Source: a bacterium | GTDB lineage: Bacteria; Bacillota; Bacilli; Lactobacillales; Streptococcaceae | DNA length: 64,000 bases | Assembly: GCA_905221295.1 (NCBI GenBank) | Contig: CAJNCP010000001.1 | Coordinates: 434,001 to 498,000 of the forward strand | Reading direction: 5' to 3' | In this document: piece after piece, positions 23,563 to 32,623 of the stretch | Position numbering within the stretch: position 1 is the first letter of the stretch | Layout of the letters: every line of letters begins with the position of its first letter | The notes under the pieces: generated by a model | Databases searched by the model: none | What the model was told of the DNA's origin: nothing | What the model saw: the letters and a program-made list of their open reading frames with translations, nothing else | Position numbers and translations under genes: made by a program

Positions 23563-23614
23563 AAGTTTGTTTGAAGAAGAGCTCTAGCTCTTAAACTTAG
23601 AATAGGAGAAAACT

Positions 23615-26161
23615 ATGCAAGCAGTAGAACATTTTATTACGCAATTTGTTCCTGAACATTATGATTTATTTTTAGACTTGAGTCGTGAGACCAAGACCTT
23701 TTCTGGGAAGGTGACCATCACTGGTCAAGCCAAGATTAACCGTATTTCCCTTCACCAAAAAGATTTGGCAATCACTTCTGTAGAAGTTGCAGGTCAAGCT
23801 CGTCCATTTACAGTTGATCATGAAAATGAAGCCCTTCATGTCGAATTGGCTGAGGCTGGTCAAGTTGAATTAGTCATCGCTTTTTCAGGAAAAATCACAG
23901 ACAACATGACAGGTATTTACCCTTCTTACTACACAGTGGATGGTGTCAAGAAGGAAGTCTTGTCTACTCAGTTCGAGAGCCATTTTGCGCGTGAAGCCTT
24001 TCCGTGTGTGGATGAGCCAGAAGCCAAAGCAACCTTTGACCTCGCTCTTCGTTTTGACCAGGCAGAAGGTGAGTTGGCCTTTTCAAACATGCCAGAAATT
24101 GATGTGGAAAACCGTAAGGAAACAGGCATCTGGAAGTTTGAGACAACACCTCGCATGTCTTCTTACTTGTTAGCCTTTGTTGCAGGTGATTTGCAAGGGG
24201 TGACCGCTAAAACTAAAAATGGTACCCTTGTAGGTGTCTACTCAACCAAAGCCCACCCATTATCTAACCTTGATTTCTCACTGGACATCGCCGTTCGCTC
24301 TATCGAGTTTTACGAAGATTACTACGGAGTTAAGTATCCAATTCCTCAATCGCTCCACATCGCCCTTCCTGACTTCTCAGCTGGTGCCATGGAAAACTGG
24401 GGTCTTGTGACCTACCGTGAAGTTTACTTGGTTGTGGATGAGAACTCAACCTTTGCTAGCCGTCAAGAAGTTGCCCTAGTTGTAGCACACGAGCTTGCTC
24501 ACCAATGGTTTGGTAACCTTGTGACTATGAAATGGTGGGATGACCTCTGGCTCAATGAAAGCTTCGCTAACATGATGGAATACGTCTGTGTGGATGCCAT
24601 CGAGCCAACTTGGAATATCTTTGAAGATTTCCAAACAGGTGGAGTTCCAGCTGCGCTTAAACGCGATGCGACGGATGGCGTTCAGTCTGTCCATGTCGAA
24701 GTCAAACACCCAGATGAAATTAATACCCTCTTTGATGGCGCTATCGTCTATGCCAAAGGAAGCCGTCTCATGCACATGCTTCGTCGTTGGCTAGGTGATG
24801 CGGATTTTGCTAAAGGCTTACATGCTTACTTTGAAAAGCACCAGTACAGCAACACCATTGGTCGTGACCTTTGGAATGCTCTTGGTCAAGCGTCAGGCCG
24901 TGATGTCGCAGCCTTCATGGATTCTTGGTTGGAACAGCCTGGTTATCCAGTTCTCACTGTCAAAGTTGAAAATGATGTCTTGAAGATTTCGCAAAAACAA
25001 TTCTTCATCGGTGAGCACGAAGACAAGAACCGCCTCTGGGTTGTGCCACTCAACAGCAACTGGAAAGGTCTACCAGATATACTCGAAACTGAAAGTATCG
25101 AAATACCTGGCTACGCAGCTCTTCTTGCTGAAAATAAAGGAGCTCTTCGTCTCAATACTGAAAATACAGCTCACTATATTACAGACTATCAAGGAGATTT
25201 GTTAGATGCTGTTCTTGCTGACTTAGAAACACTTGATAACACAAGCAAACTGCAAATCGTTCAAGAACGTCGTCTGCTTGCTGAAGCAGGGCACATTTCT
25301 TATGCGGACTTGCTCCCAGTCCTTGATAAACTTGCTAAGGAAGAGTCTTACCTTGTGGTTTCAGCTGTTTCTCAAGTGATTTCTGCCCTTGAACGCTTTA
25401 TCGATGAAGGAACAGATGTTGAAACAGCCTTCAAATCACTGGTTGCTAAATTGGCTCGTCATAACTATGACCGTCTTGGCTTTGAAGCCAAAGATGGAGA
25501 ATCAGATGAGGATGAATTGGTTCGTCAGTTGGCCGTTTCTATGATGATTCGCTCCAATGATGCAGAAGCTAGTCAAGTCGCTAGTCAAATCTTTGCAGCT
25601 CATAAGGAGAACCTTGCAGGACTTCCAGCAGCCATCCGTGCTCAAGTTCTCATCAATGAGATGAAACACCATGAGACCAAAGACTTGGTCGCAACTTATC
25701 TGGACCTCTACACTCATGCCACAGATGCTGTTTTCAAACGTCAGTTGGCAGCTGCTCTAGCCTACAGTACAGATGCTGACAATATCCAAACCTTGATTCG
25801 TTCATGGAAGGACAAATTTGTGGTGAAACCACAAGACCTTTCTTCATGGTACCTCCAATTCCTCGGACACCAATCAACTCAAGAGACTGTTTGGGTTTGG
25901 GCGCGTGAAAACTGGGATTGGATCAAGGCAGCTCTTGGTGGTGACATGAGCTTTGACAGCTTTGTTATCCTACCTGCCCATGTATTTAAGACAGAGCAAC
26001 GCTTGGCAGAGTACAAGGAATTCTTTGAGCCACAGCTCTCTGACCTCGCTCTTAGCCGTAACATCCGCATGGGAATCAAGGATATCGCAGCGCGTGTTGA
26101 CTTGATTAAGCGTGAGAAAGCAGCAGTAGAAGCTGTTGTAGCCCAATATGGCAAGGCTTAA
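23615..26161 (+). CDS. pepN: Aminopeptidase N (lysyl aminopeptidase)
   Basis: This 848-residue M1-family zinc metallopeptidase cleaves N-terminal residues from peptides in the cytoplasm. Visible motifs are G257-A-M-E-N for substrate N-terminus recognition, H292-E-x-x-H296 as zinc ligands with catalytic Glu, and the third ligand E315 in NESFA. An ERAP1-like helical C-terminal half runs from about 520. Length is normal for streptococcal PepN. It has no signal peptide. ATAGGAGAA precedes the ATG. It stands as a single gene with its own promoter and terminator, just upstream of ciaRH as in pneumococci. Confidence 0.97.
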   Translation: MQAVEHFITQFVPEHYDLFLDLSRETKTFSGKVTITGQAKINRISLHQKDLAITSVEVAGQARPFTVDHENEALHVELAEAGQVELVIAFSGKITDNMTGIYPSYYTVDGVKKEVLSTQFESHFAREAFPCVDEPEAKATFDLALRFDQAEGELAFSNMPEIDVENRKETGIWKFETTPRMSSYLLAFVAGDLQGVTAKTKNGTLVGVYSTKAHPLSNLDFSLDIAVRSIEFYEDYYGVKYPIPQSLHIALPDFSAGAMENWGLVTYREVYLVVDENSTFASRQEVALVVAHELAHQWFGNLVTMKWWDDLWLNESFANMMEYVCVDAIEPTWNIFEDFQTGGVPAALKRDATDGVQSVHVEVKHPDEINTLFDGAIVYAKGSRLMHMLRRWLGDADFAKGLHAYFEKHQYSNTIGRDLWNALGQASGRDVAAFMDSWLEQPGYPVLTVKVENDVLKISQKQFFIGEHEDKNRLWVVPLNSNWKGLPDILETESIEIPGYAALLAENKGALRLNTENTAHYITDYQGDLLDAVLADLETLDNTSKLQIVQERRLLAEAGHISYADLLPVLDKLAKEESYLVVSAVSQVISALERFIDEGTDVETAFKSLVAKLARHNYDRLGFEAKDGESDEDELVRQLAVSMMIRSNDAEASQVASQIFAAHKENLAGLPAAIRAQVLINEMKHHETKDLVATYLDLYTHATDAVFKRQLAAALAYSTDADNIQTLIRSWKDKFVVKPQDLSSWYLQFLGHQSTQETVWVWARENWDWIKAALGGDMSFDSFVILPAHVFKTEQRLAEYKEFFEPQLSDLALSRNIRMGIKDIAARVDLIKREKAAVEAVVAQYGKA

Positions 26162-26180
26162 TTCGTTCAAAATGTAAACA

Positions 26181-26227
26181 AAAACTCAACTTTCTATCTG
26201 AAAAGAAGAGAGAGTTGAGTTTTTTTT
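26181..26227 (+). terminator. Terminator of pepN
   Basis: AAAACTCAACT pairs with AGTTGAGTTTT, followed by an 8-T run. Confidence 0.85.
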
Positions 26228-26246
26228 AAGGCAATTTTGGTATAAT
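26225..26246 (+). promoter_or_regulatory. ciaRH promoter with a degenerate CiaR repeat
   Basis: An extended -10 TGG-TATAAT (TATAAT at 26241-26246) is preceded by TTTAAG-N5-TTTGGT at 26225-26241. The known CiaR site is a direct repeat TTTAAG-N5-TTTAAG overlapping the -35 region; here the first half is perfect and the second is degenerate. Weak autoregulation is possible. Confidence 0.55.
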
Positions 26247-26270
26247 AATCATAACAAGGAGGAGTTTCTG

Positions 26271-26945
26271 ATGATAAAAATCTTATTAGTAGAAGATGAC
26301 CTAGGCCTGTCAAACTCAGTATTTGACTTTTTGGATGATTTTGCAGATGTCATGCAGGTTTTTGATGGAGAAGAAGGTCTCTACGAAGCTGAAAGTGGCG
26401 TCTATGACTTGATTTTGCTTGACTTGATGTTGCCGGAAAAAAATGGGTTCCAAGTCTTGAAAGAGTTGCGCGAAAAAGGAATTACGACACCAGTCCTTAT
26501 CATGACTGCCAAAGAGAGTTTGGATGACAAGGGACACGGTTTTGAGCTTGGAGCGGATGACTACCTCACCAAACCTTTCTACCTTGAAGAACTCAAAATG
26601 CGGATCCAAGCCCTTCTCAAACGTTCAGGCAAGTTTAACGAAAACACTTTGACCTATGGGGATATTGTCGTCAACCTTTCAACGAATGAAGTGAAAGTGG
26701 AAGATACTCCTGTGGAACTACTCGGAAAAGAGTTTGAGTTATTGGTTTATTTCCTTCAAAATCAAAATGTTATTCTTCCCAAGACGCAAATTTTTGACCG
26801 TCTATGGGGATTTGATAGCGATACGACGATTTCCGTTGTAGAAGTCTATGTCTCAAAAGTTCGTAAGAAATTGAAGGGAACAGCCTTTGCTGAAAATCTT
26901 CAAACCTTGCGTAGTGTCGGGTATATTTTAAAAGATGTTCAATAA
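26271..26945 (+). CDS. ciaR: Response regulator CiaR
   Basis: This 224-residue OmpR/PhoB-type regulator has a receiver domain (1-115) with D51 as the phosphorylation site in LLDLMLP and K101 in LTKPFY, and a C-terminal winged-helix DNA-binding domain (about 130-222). In pneumococci CiaR activates htrA, small csRNAs and other genes, restrains competence, and affects beta-lactam tolerance. AAGGAGGAG precedes the ATG. It overlaps ciaH by 11 bases. Confidence 0.97.
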   Translation: MIKILLVEDDLGLSNSVFDFLDDFADVMQVFDGEEGLYEAESGVYDLILLDLMLPEKNGFQVLKELREKGITTPVLIMTAKESLDDKGHGFELGADDYLTKPFYLEELKMRIQALLKRSGKFNENTLTYGDIVVNLSTNEVKVEDTPVELLGKEFELLVYFLQNQNVILPKTQIFDRLWGFDSDTTISVVEVYVSKVRKKLKGTAFAENLQTLRSVGYILKDVQ

Positions 26946-28272
26946 ACTAAAAAAAACATGGTATGCGGATGATTTCAGCTATTTCATTCGAAACTTTGGA
27001 GTGTTCACCCTGATCTTCTCTGCGATGACCCTGATTATCCTCCAGGTCATGCACTCGAGTCTCTACACTTCTGTAGATGAAAAACTCCAAGCCCTTAGTA
27101 GCAGTCCCCAAGCGGTTATCCAGTTAGCCCTGAATCGGGCGACTGAAGAGGTCAAGGATATTCAACCAGCAACAGCGGATGCCAACAAGGCTGAAATCAA
27201 GCCCAATGTCAGCTCCAATACGGAAGTCTTGCTCTTTGACAAGGATTTTAACCAACTCTTACTGGGCAATCGTTTTTTAGGTTTGGACAAGATCAAGCTG
27301 GACAAAAAGGAGTTGAATCACATTCGCCAAATCCAAGTTGTCAATAGCTACGGTCAGGAAGAAACCTATCGAATGATCTTGATGGAAACAAATTCGTCCA
27401 CTGTTTCAAGCAACGTCAAATATGCGGCGGTTTTAATCAATACCAGCCAGCTCGAGCAAATCAGCCAAAACCACGAGCATTTAATTGTTGTAGTCATGGC
27501 TAGTTTCTGGCTCCTGTCTTTAATTGCCAGTGTTTACTTGGCACGTGTCAGTGTCAAACCCTTGCTGGAAAGTATGCAAAAGCAGAAGTCATTTGTTGAA
27601 AATGCCAGTCACGAACTGAGAACGCCTTTGGCCGTTTTACAAAATCGTTTAGAAAATCTCTTTCGAAAACCAGAGGCAACGATTATGGAATCCAGCGAAA
27701 GTATCGCTTCCAGTCTTGAAGAAGTTCGCAACATGCGCTTCCTCACGACCAATCTTCTCAACCTTGCACGTCGCGATGATGGAATCAAACCAGAAATAGC
27801 AGAAGTATCACCACAGTTCTTTAAGACGACCTTTGCTAACTATGAGTTGATTGCTTCTGAAAATGATCGTATTTTTGAGTATGAAAATCGGATTTATCGT
27901 CCCTTCATGACCGATCAGTTGCTCCTAAAACAGCTCATGACCATCTTGTTTGACAATGCCATCAAGTATACAGAAGAAGATGGGAAAATTGAGTTTGTAG
28001 TTCATGCTACAGATCGTCATCTCTATCTAACAGTAACGGATAATGGAATTGGAATCTCAGCTGATGACAAGAAGAAAATCTTTGACCGATTTTACCGTGT
28101 AGACAAGGCGAGAACTCGTCAGAAAGGTGGTTTTGGTCTTGGACTATCTTTGGCCAAGCAGATCGTAGATGCATTACGAGGAACGATTAGCGTAAAAGAT
28201 AACAAACCTAGAGGAACAATATTTGAAGTTAAGATCGCTATTCAATCGCCTTCAAAACGTAAGAATAAATAA
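26935..28272 (+). CDS. ciaH: Sensor histidine kinase CiaH
   Basis: This 445-residue membrane kinase has two transmembrane segments (about 20-43 and 182-203) flanking an extracytoplasmic sensor, then a HisKA domain with H226 in [10 protein letters not shown] and a HATPase domain (N box [11 protein letters not shown]1 DNGIGIS, G2 [10 protein letters not shown]). T230, the site of a well-known activating change in pneumococcal lab mutants, is the wild-type Thr. It partners CiaR in the same operon; the ATG lies inside the ciaR 3' end. Confidence 0.97.
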   Translation: MFNKLKKTWYADDFSYFIRNFGVFTLIFSAMTLIILQVMHSSLYTSVDEKLQALSSSPQAVIQLALNRATEEVKDIQPATADANKAEIKPNVSSNTEVLLFDKDFNQLLLGNRFLGLDKIKLDKKELNHIRQIQVVNSYGQEETYRMILMETNSSTVSSNVKYAAVLINTSQLEQISQNHEHLIVVVMASFWLLSLIASVYLARVSVKPLLESMQKQKSFVENASHELRTPLAVLQNRLENLFRKPEATIMESSESIASSLEEVRNMRFLTTNLLNLARRDDGIKPEIAEVSPQFFKTTFANYELIASENDRIFEYENRIYRPFMTDQLLLKQLMTILFDNAIKYTEEDGKIEFVVHATDRHLYLTVTDNGIGISADDKKKIFDRFYRVDKARTRQKGGFGLGLSLAKQIVDALRGTISVKDNKPRGTIFEVKIAIQSPSKRKNK

Positions 28273-28301
28273 AAAAGACAGTTAGATAACTGTCTTTTTT
28301 G
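28271..28301 (+). terminator. Terminator of ciaRH
   Basis: AAAAAAGACAGTT pairs perfectly with AACTGTCTTTTTT across an AGAT loop. The symmetric A/T flanks could also work on the other strand. Confidence 0.9.
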
Positions 28302-28314
28302 ATAACTAGAAAAG

Positions 28315-28336
28315 AGGTTGGTAGTAGTACCAACCT
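28315..28336 (-). terminator. Terminator of the DUF3270 gene
   Basis: A 9-bp stem AGGTTGGTA/TACCAACCT lies directly after the minus-strand stop and is followed on that strand by CTCTTTTC. Confidence 0.6.
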
Positions 28337-28621
28337 TTATTTTGAAAATTTTCGTTTCATCATCTTTCTTTGAAGTTGTAAAAGGGCGAAACTAAGACCC
28401 ATTGCAGCGACAAAGGATAAAGCTGTATTTAATTTTATAGCTAAAAAGATAAAACTAAAAAGTGCCATAAAAATACAGAAACAAGCGATATTTACAAAAA
28501 ATAAAATCTCTTTTAGGTTAGGACCGACTGGGGCTTCAGGTGTGTAATCTTGGTAAAGCGGAGTTTGTTTCGATTCGGGAGCTTGTTCAAACTCATAAGC
28601 TTCTAGTTTTCTTGCGGACAT
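28337..28621 (-). CDS. DUF3270 family membrane protein
   Basis: This 94-residue protein has a polar, Pro/Glu-rich N-terminus (about 1-36) and two transmembrane helices (about 37-60 and 64-84), ending in a basic KRKFSK tail. This matches the streptococcal DUF3270 family, which lies beside ciaRH in pneumococci. Function is unknown. On the minus strand the ATG is preceded by AAGGAGAG. It is transcribed toward ciaH. Confidence 0.85.
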   Translation of the reverse strand: MSARKLEAYEFEQAPESKQTPLYQDYTPEAPVGPNLKEILFFVNIACFCIFMALFSFIFLAIKLNTALSFVAAMGLSFALLQLQRKMMKRKFSK

Positions 28622-28731
28622 GATTCTCTCCTTAACAGTACATAACTATTTTATCATTTTTTATGCAGAGAATTATTACAGAATGGTTACAAAACTACTA
28701 AAGTCTCTTATCAACTTCTAAGTCTCTCTTC

Positions 28732-28760
28732 TTGACACCCACTAGAGAAAATGATAGCAT
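28732..28760 (+). promoter_or_regulatory. Promoter for the ABC transporter leader
   Basis: TTGACA (28732-28737) and TAGCAT (28755-28760) are spaced 17 bases, with TGA just ahead of the -10. The predicted transcript has a leader of about 240 bases before the permease gene. Confidence 0.75.
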
Positions 28761-28766
28761 GGATGT

Positions 28767-28926
28767 TACACTTAAAACAGATAACCTGACCTTCTCTATT
28801 ATAAATATACTGAGAAAGGAAAGGATAACTTATATAAATTGATAGCAAGCTGAGGCTTTTTCCTAAGATGATTTGTTAAGTTGTTACCTGTATACTTTTG
28901 AAAAGTATTGGTAGGAGTTGTTTTGA
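28767..28926 (+). other. Long untranslated leader ahead of the ABC transporter
   Basis: No known riboswitch motif was recognised in this stretch. It leads into the short ORF at 28927, whose coding region also contains a hairpin (GACAGA/TCTGTC near 28938-28952). Confidence 0.4.
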
Positions 28927-29004
28927 ATGGATGGTAGGACAGAGATTCTGTCTATTGGACTGGGTGGCATTCTTGCTACCTCTGGGAAAAGTAAAAGGAG
29001 ATAA
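28927..29004 (+). CDS. Possible 25-residue peptide upstream of the ABC transporter
   Basis: A 25-codon ORF has an ATG at 28927 and a TAA at 29002-29004. A TAGGAG ribosome-binding site lies 9 bases ahead of its start, and its stop lies 2 bases before the permease ATG. The peptide has an N-terminal acidic part, a hydrophobic Gly-rich middle (ILSIGLGGILA) and a basic end (GKSKRR). It could be a leader peptide coupling translation to the permease gene, or an exported peptide. The LSIGLGG stretch faintly resembles a double-glycine processing site. It was found by reading; its translation is unproven. Confidence 0.45.
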   Translation: MDGRTEILSIGLGGILATSGKSKRR

Positions 29005-29006
29005 GC

Positions 29007-30062
29007 ATGTATCTTGCTATCAAAGAGATAGTACGAAACAAACTTCGATATAGTTTGATCTTAACGACCATTTTTCTTATCGCTTTTATGGTCTTTTTTA
29101 TGACCAGTCTAGCTCTCGGTCTTGTGCGAAACAACCGAGCAGCTATTGATAATTGGCAAGCGACAGGTGTCGTTTTATCCGACTACGCAAATGATAATTT
29201 GACAGCATCCTTTATTCCTGAAAAGGACTACAAGGACAAGAGTTCTGAAGAGGCTGCTCCATTGGGCTATATGTTCGCTGTAACCAATCTAGTCAATGGT
29301 AGTGAAAAGATCAACGTTTCCATCTTTGCTCAAAACTGGGACTCTTTTATCTCTCCTAGTTTGACGGAGGGTCGTTATCCTGAAGGAGATGATGAGGTTG
29401 TCGTGGATCAGTCTTTTGAGAACTATGGGATGAAGCTAGGTGATGCCATTCAGCTCAATGGAAGCGAGGCAAGCTACAAGATTGTAGGCCTGACTCAAGG
29501 AAATAAGTTTTTCACCGAGCCTGTTGTCTTTACAAGTCTGACAACTTATTGGACCTTACAAGGAACCTTGAAGGCCAATCGTCCCATCTCTGCCTTGGTA
29601 TTAAAAAATGACATAGAAGTGTCTGGAGATGGACTGAAACAGATTTCCATTCCAAAAATGATATCGAAAATTCCTGGTTACACGCCTCAGGTTAATGTAT
29701 TTTCAGGAATGATTCTTGCTATGATTGTTATCACAGGCTTGATTGTGGGGATTTTTGTTTATATCATTACCATCCAAAAACTAGGTCTTTATGGAATAAT
29801 GCGGGCTCAAGGGATACAGATCAAAACCATTGTATGGTCTCTGTTCTGTCAAATCTTCCTCCTAGCTGGTATGGGGATTGCTTTAGCCTTGCTGGCAATC
29901 GGAGGAGTGATTTTAGTCTTACCAGCTACCTTCTTTTTCTATCCAAGTTGGATAGCCTACTCTGTCCTAAGTTTGGTAATTTCCTTGATGGCCCTTCTAG
30001 GTGGTGTCATTTCACTTCCACGCTTGCTAAAGGTGGACCCGATTACTGCGATTGCAGAGTGA
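29007..30062 (+). CDS. FtsX/MacB-type ABC transporter permease
   Basis: This 351-residue permease has the FtsX-like layout: one N-terminal transmembrane helix (about 15-37), a large extracytoplasmic domain (about 40-230), and three C-terminal helices (about 236-260, 277-310, 315-338) ending in the LLKVDPITAIAE motif typical of MacB-type permeases. It partners the ATPase encoded 13 bases downstream. Such pairs export peptides or lipoproteins or pull on surface components. AAAAGGAG precedes the ATG. Confidence 0.9.
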   Translation: MYLAIKEIVRNKLRYSLILTTIFLIAFMVFFMTSLALGLVRNNRAAIDNWQATGVVLSDYANDNLTASFIPEKDYKDKSSEEAAPLGYMFAVTNLVNGSEKINVSIFAQNWDSFISPSLTEGRYPEGDDEVVVDQSFENYGMKLGDAIQLNGSEASYKIVGLTQGNKFFTEPVVFTSLTTYWTLQGTLKANRPISALVLKNDIEVSGDGLKQISIPKMISKIPGYTPQVNVFSGMILAMIVITGLIVGIFVYIITIQKLGLYGIMRAQGIQIKTIVWSLFCQIFLLAGMGIALALLAIGGVILVLPATFFFYPSWIAYSVLSLVISLMALLGGVISLPRLLKVDPITAIAE

Positions 30063-30075
30063 TAAGGAGAATAGT

Positions 30076-30756
30076 ATGACAACATTGATTGAAATGACTC
30101 AAGTGACAAAAACGTACGGGGAAGGAAAGATGAAAGTCGTAGCTCTGCATGAGACGAATTTTCAGCTAAATGCGGGAGAGTTCGTGGCTATCGTCGGGCC
30201 TTCTGGATCTGGAAAGACGACCTTTCTAACAACTCTAGGACAACTACAGGAAGCTTCGAGTGGAAAGATTCTAGTAAAGGGGAAGGAAACAGGCAGTTTG
30301 ACGGAGAAGGAGAAAACAGACCTCCGTTTTAGAGAGTTTGGCTTCATTCTCCAGGCTTCAAATTTAATTCCTTTTCTAACGGTCAAGGAACAGCTGGATT
30401 TGATTGACAGACTGGATAAGGGAAAAAATAGTAAAAGTGACCGAAAAGAGCTGTTTGACTTGTTGGATTTGGCAAAAGTACAAGATCATTATCCCAAAGC
30501 TCTATCAGGTGGTGAACGTCAACGTGCCGCGATTGCTAGAGCGCTTTATAACAATCCGAGCATCGTTCTTGCAGATGAGCCGACAGCCAGTCTAGACACC
30601 CAGCGTGCCTACCAAGTAACGGAGATGCTGGCTGCCATTGCCCATGAACAAGGTAGAGGAGTTGTTATGATTACACATGATACCCGTCTTCTTGATAAGG
30701 TTGACCGTATTTATGTCATGAACGATGGCCACCTAGTTGAAGAAACACATGTATAA
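30076..30756 (+). CDS. ABC transporter ATP-binding protein (MacB/LolD type)
   Basis: This 226-residue ATPase has Walker A GPSGSGKTT (about residue 40), the Q-loop region, the signature LSGGERQRAAIARAL and Walker B VLADEPTASLD. The family is that of MacB/LolD/FtsE-like proteins that pair with FtsX-type permeases. I chose the ATG at 30076 because AAGGAGA lies 8 bases ahead; an in-frame upstream start at 30052 would overlap the permease and lacks a site. It is followed by a terminator. Confidence 0.95.
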   Translation: MTTLIEMTQVTKTYGEGKMKVVALHETNFQLNAGEFVAIVGPSGSGKTTFLTTLGQLQEASSGKILVKGKETGSLTEKEKTDLRFREFGFILQASNLIPFLTVKEQLDLIDRLDKGKNSKSDRKELFDLLDLAKVQDHYPKALSGGERQRAAIARALYNNPSIVLADEPTASLDTQRAYQVTEMLAAIAHEQGRGVVMITHDTRLLDKVDRIYVMNDGHLVEETHV

Positions 30757-30762
30757 AATAGA

Positions 30763-30793
30763 GTGAATGGTACAAGTTACTGTTCACTTTTTT
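30763..30793 (+). terminator. Terminator of the ABC transporter operon
   Basis: GTGAATGGTA pairs with TACTGTTCAC (two wobble pairs), followed by a T6 run. Confidence 0.75.
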
Positions 30794-30868
30794 GATTGGG
30801 AAAGATAGAAATAAGTTTAACTTTTTGTGAAACTCTCAGTATTCATAGCTGATTTTTGAGAAATGTGG

Positions 30869-30874
30869 TATAAT
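30869..30874 (+). promoter_or_regulatory. Extended -10 giving an apparently leaderless mRNA
   Basis: TGG-TATAAT lies only 7 bases before the ATG of the U32 gene, so the predicted first transcribed base is the start codon itself or one base away. Confidence 0.75.
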
Positions 30875-30881
30875 TTTTCTT

Positions 30882-31811
30882 ATGGAAAAGATTATTATTA
30901 CAGCAACTGCTGAAAGTATTGAACAAGTTGAACAGTTACTCGAAGCTGGCGTAGATCGTATCTATGTTGGTGAGAAAGATTTTGGTCTTCGTCTGCCAAC
31001 GACTTTTAGTTATGACCAATTGCGTGAGATTGCTAAGTTGGTTCATGAAGCAGGCAAAGAATTGATTGTTGCGGTTAATGCCCTCATGCACCAAGATATG
31101 ATGGACCGTATCAAGCCTTTCCTAGACTTCTTGGAAGAAATCAAGACAGACTATATTACAGTAGGAGATGCAGGTGTCTTTTACGTGGTCAACCGTGATG
31201 GCTATTCCTTCAAGACCATTTATGATGCTTCAACCATGGTGACAAGCAGTCGTCAGATTAACTTCTGGGGACAAAAGGCTGGCGCATCTGAGGCTGTCTT
31301 GGCACGTGAAATTCCATCTGCTGAGCTCTTCAAGATGCCTGAGATTTTGGAAATTCCTGCTGAAGTGTTGGTTTACGGAGCTAGTGTCATCCACCATTCT
31401 AAGCGTCCGCTCTTACAAAACTACTATAACTTTACGCATATCGATGATGAAAAAACGCGTAAACGTGACCTCTTCTTGGCAGAGCCGAGTGACCCAGAAA
31501 GCCATTATTCCATTTTTGAAGACAATCATGGTACTCATATCTTTGCAAATAATGACCTGGATTTGATGACCAAATTGACAGAATTGGTGGAGCATGGTTT
31601 TACTCACTGGAAACTTGAGGGTCTTTACACCCCAGGTCAGAATTTTGTAGAAATTGCCAAACTCTTTATCCAAGCGCGTAGCTTGATCCAAGAGGGGAAC
31701 TTTAGCCATGATCAAGCCTTCTTGCTGGATGAGGAAGTGCGCAAGTTACATCCTAAAAACCGTTTCCTCGACACAGGATTCTATGATTACGATCCTGATA
31801 TGGTTAAATAG
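30882..31811 (+). CDS. Peptidase U32 family protein
   Basis: This 309-residue member of the U32 family starts with the typical IIITATAESIEQVEQLLEAGVDRIYVG barrel strand. U32 proteins form a TIM barrel; several relatives (RlhA, TrhP, UbiU/V) are tRNA/rRNA or quinone hydroxylases rather than peptidases, so the protease label is uncertain. No ribosome-binding site precedes the ATG, and the -10 box ends 7 bases before it, which implies leaderless translation. It stands alone between two terminators. Confidence 0.85.
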   Translation: MEKIIITATAESIEQVEQLLEAGVDRIYVGEKDFGLRLPTTFSYDQLREIAKLVHEAGKELIVAVNALMHQDMMDRIKPFLDFLEEIKTDYITVGDAGVFYVVNRDGYSFKTIYDASTMVTSSRQINFWGQKAGASEAVLAREIPSAELFKMPEILEIPAEVLVYGASVIHHSKRPLLQNYYNFTHIDDEKTRKRDLFLAEPSDPESHYSIFEDNHGTHIFANNDLDLMTKLTELVEHGFTHWKLEGLYTPGQNFVEIAKLFIQARSLIQEGNFSHDQAFLLDEEVRKLHPKNRFLDTGFYDYDPDMVK

Positions 31812-31817
31812 GACACC

Positions 31818-31849
31818 AAAACCCGAAATAAAAATGTTCGGGTTTTTCA
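31818..31849 (+). terminator. Terminator after the U32 gene
   Basis: A perfect 10-bp stem AAAACCCGAA/TTCGGGTTTT is followed by TTC. Confidence 0.85.
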
Positions 31850-31881
31850 AGTGTATTCATGAAATAAAAACGGATACATGT

Positions 31882-31887
31882 TATAAT
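31882..31887 (+). promoter_or_regulatory. Extended -10 promoter of rpiA
   Basis: TGT-TATAAT, 29 bases ahead of the GTG start of rpiA. Confidence 0.65.
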
Positions 31888-31916
31888 GAAAGTAGCTCTT
31901 TATTGGAGGTATTTAA

Positions 31917-32600
31917 GTGGAGAATCTGAAAAAGATGGCAGGTATCAAGGCTGCTGAGTTTGTCAAGGATGGTATGGTAGTCGGTCTGGGAACTGGTTCT
32001 ACTGCCTACTATTTCGTAGAGGAAGTAGGTCGTCGGATCAAGGAAGAAGGTTTGCAGATTACTGCTGTAACGACTTCCAGTGTAACCAGTAAACAGGCTG
32101 AAGGACTTAACATCCCGCTCAAGTCTATTGATCAAGTAGACTTTGTCGATGTGACGGTTGACGGGGCGGATGAAGTAGATAGCCAGTTTAACGGGATCAA
32201 AGGTGGTGGTGGTGCCCTTCTGATGGAGAAGGTTGTTGCAACGCCCTCAAAAGAATACATTTGGGTGGTGGATGAAAGCAAACTGGTAGAGAAACTAGGT
32301 GCTTTTAAATTGCCTGTGGAAGTGGTTCAGTATGGCGCAGAACAGGTCTTTCGTCGGTTTGAGCGAGCTGGCTACAAACCAAGTTTCCGTGAAAAAGATG
32401 GCCAACGTTTTGTGACCGATATGCAGAACTTTATCATTGACCTAGCCTTGGATGTCATTGAAGATCCGATTGCTTTCGGGCAAGAATTGGACCATGTCGT
32501 TGGTGTCGTAGAGCATGGATTGTTCAACCAAATGGTGGATAAGGTCATCGTAGCGGGACGAGATGGTGTTCAGATTTTAACTTCAACAAAAGCAAGATAA
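31917..32600 (+). CDS. rpiA: Ribose-5-phosphate isomerase A
   Basis: This 227-residue RpiA interconverts ribose 5-phosphate and ribulose 5-phosphate in the cytoplasm. Visible motifs are [37 protein letters not shown] and VDESK, which form the substrate loops. It starts at GTG, with TGGAGGT 7 bases upstream. It heads a nucleoside and pentose salvage run with deoB, punA and deoD, which feed or use ribose phosphates. Confidence 0.97.
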   Translation: MENLKKMAGIKAAEFVKDGMVVGLGTGSTAYYFVEEVGRRIKEEGLQITAVTTSSVTSKQAEGLNIPLKSIDQVDFVDVTVDGADEVDSQFNGIKGGGGALLMEKVVATPSKEYIWVVDESKLVEKLGAFKLPVEVVQYGAEQVFRRFERAGYKPSFREKDGQRFVTDMQNFIIDLALDVIEDPIAFGQELDHVVGVVEHGLFNQMVDKVIVAGRDGVQILTSTKAR

Positions 32601-32623
32601 CTAAGATAGTAAGGAGACAGACT

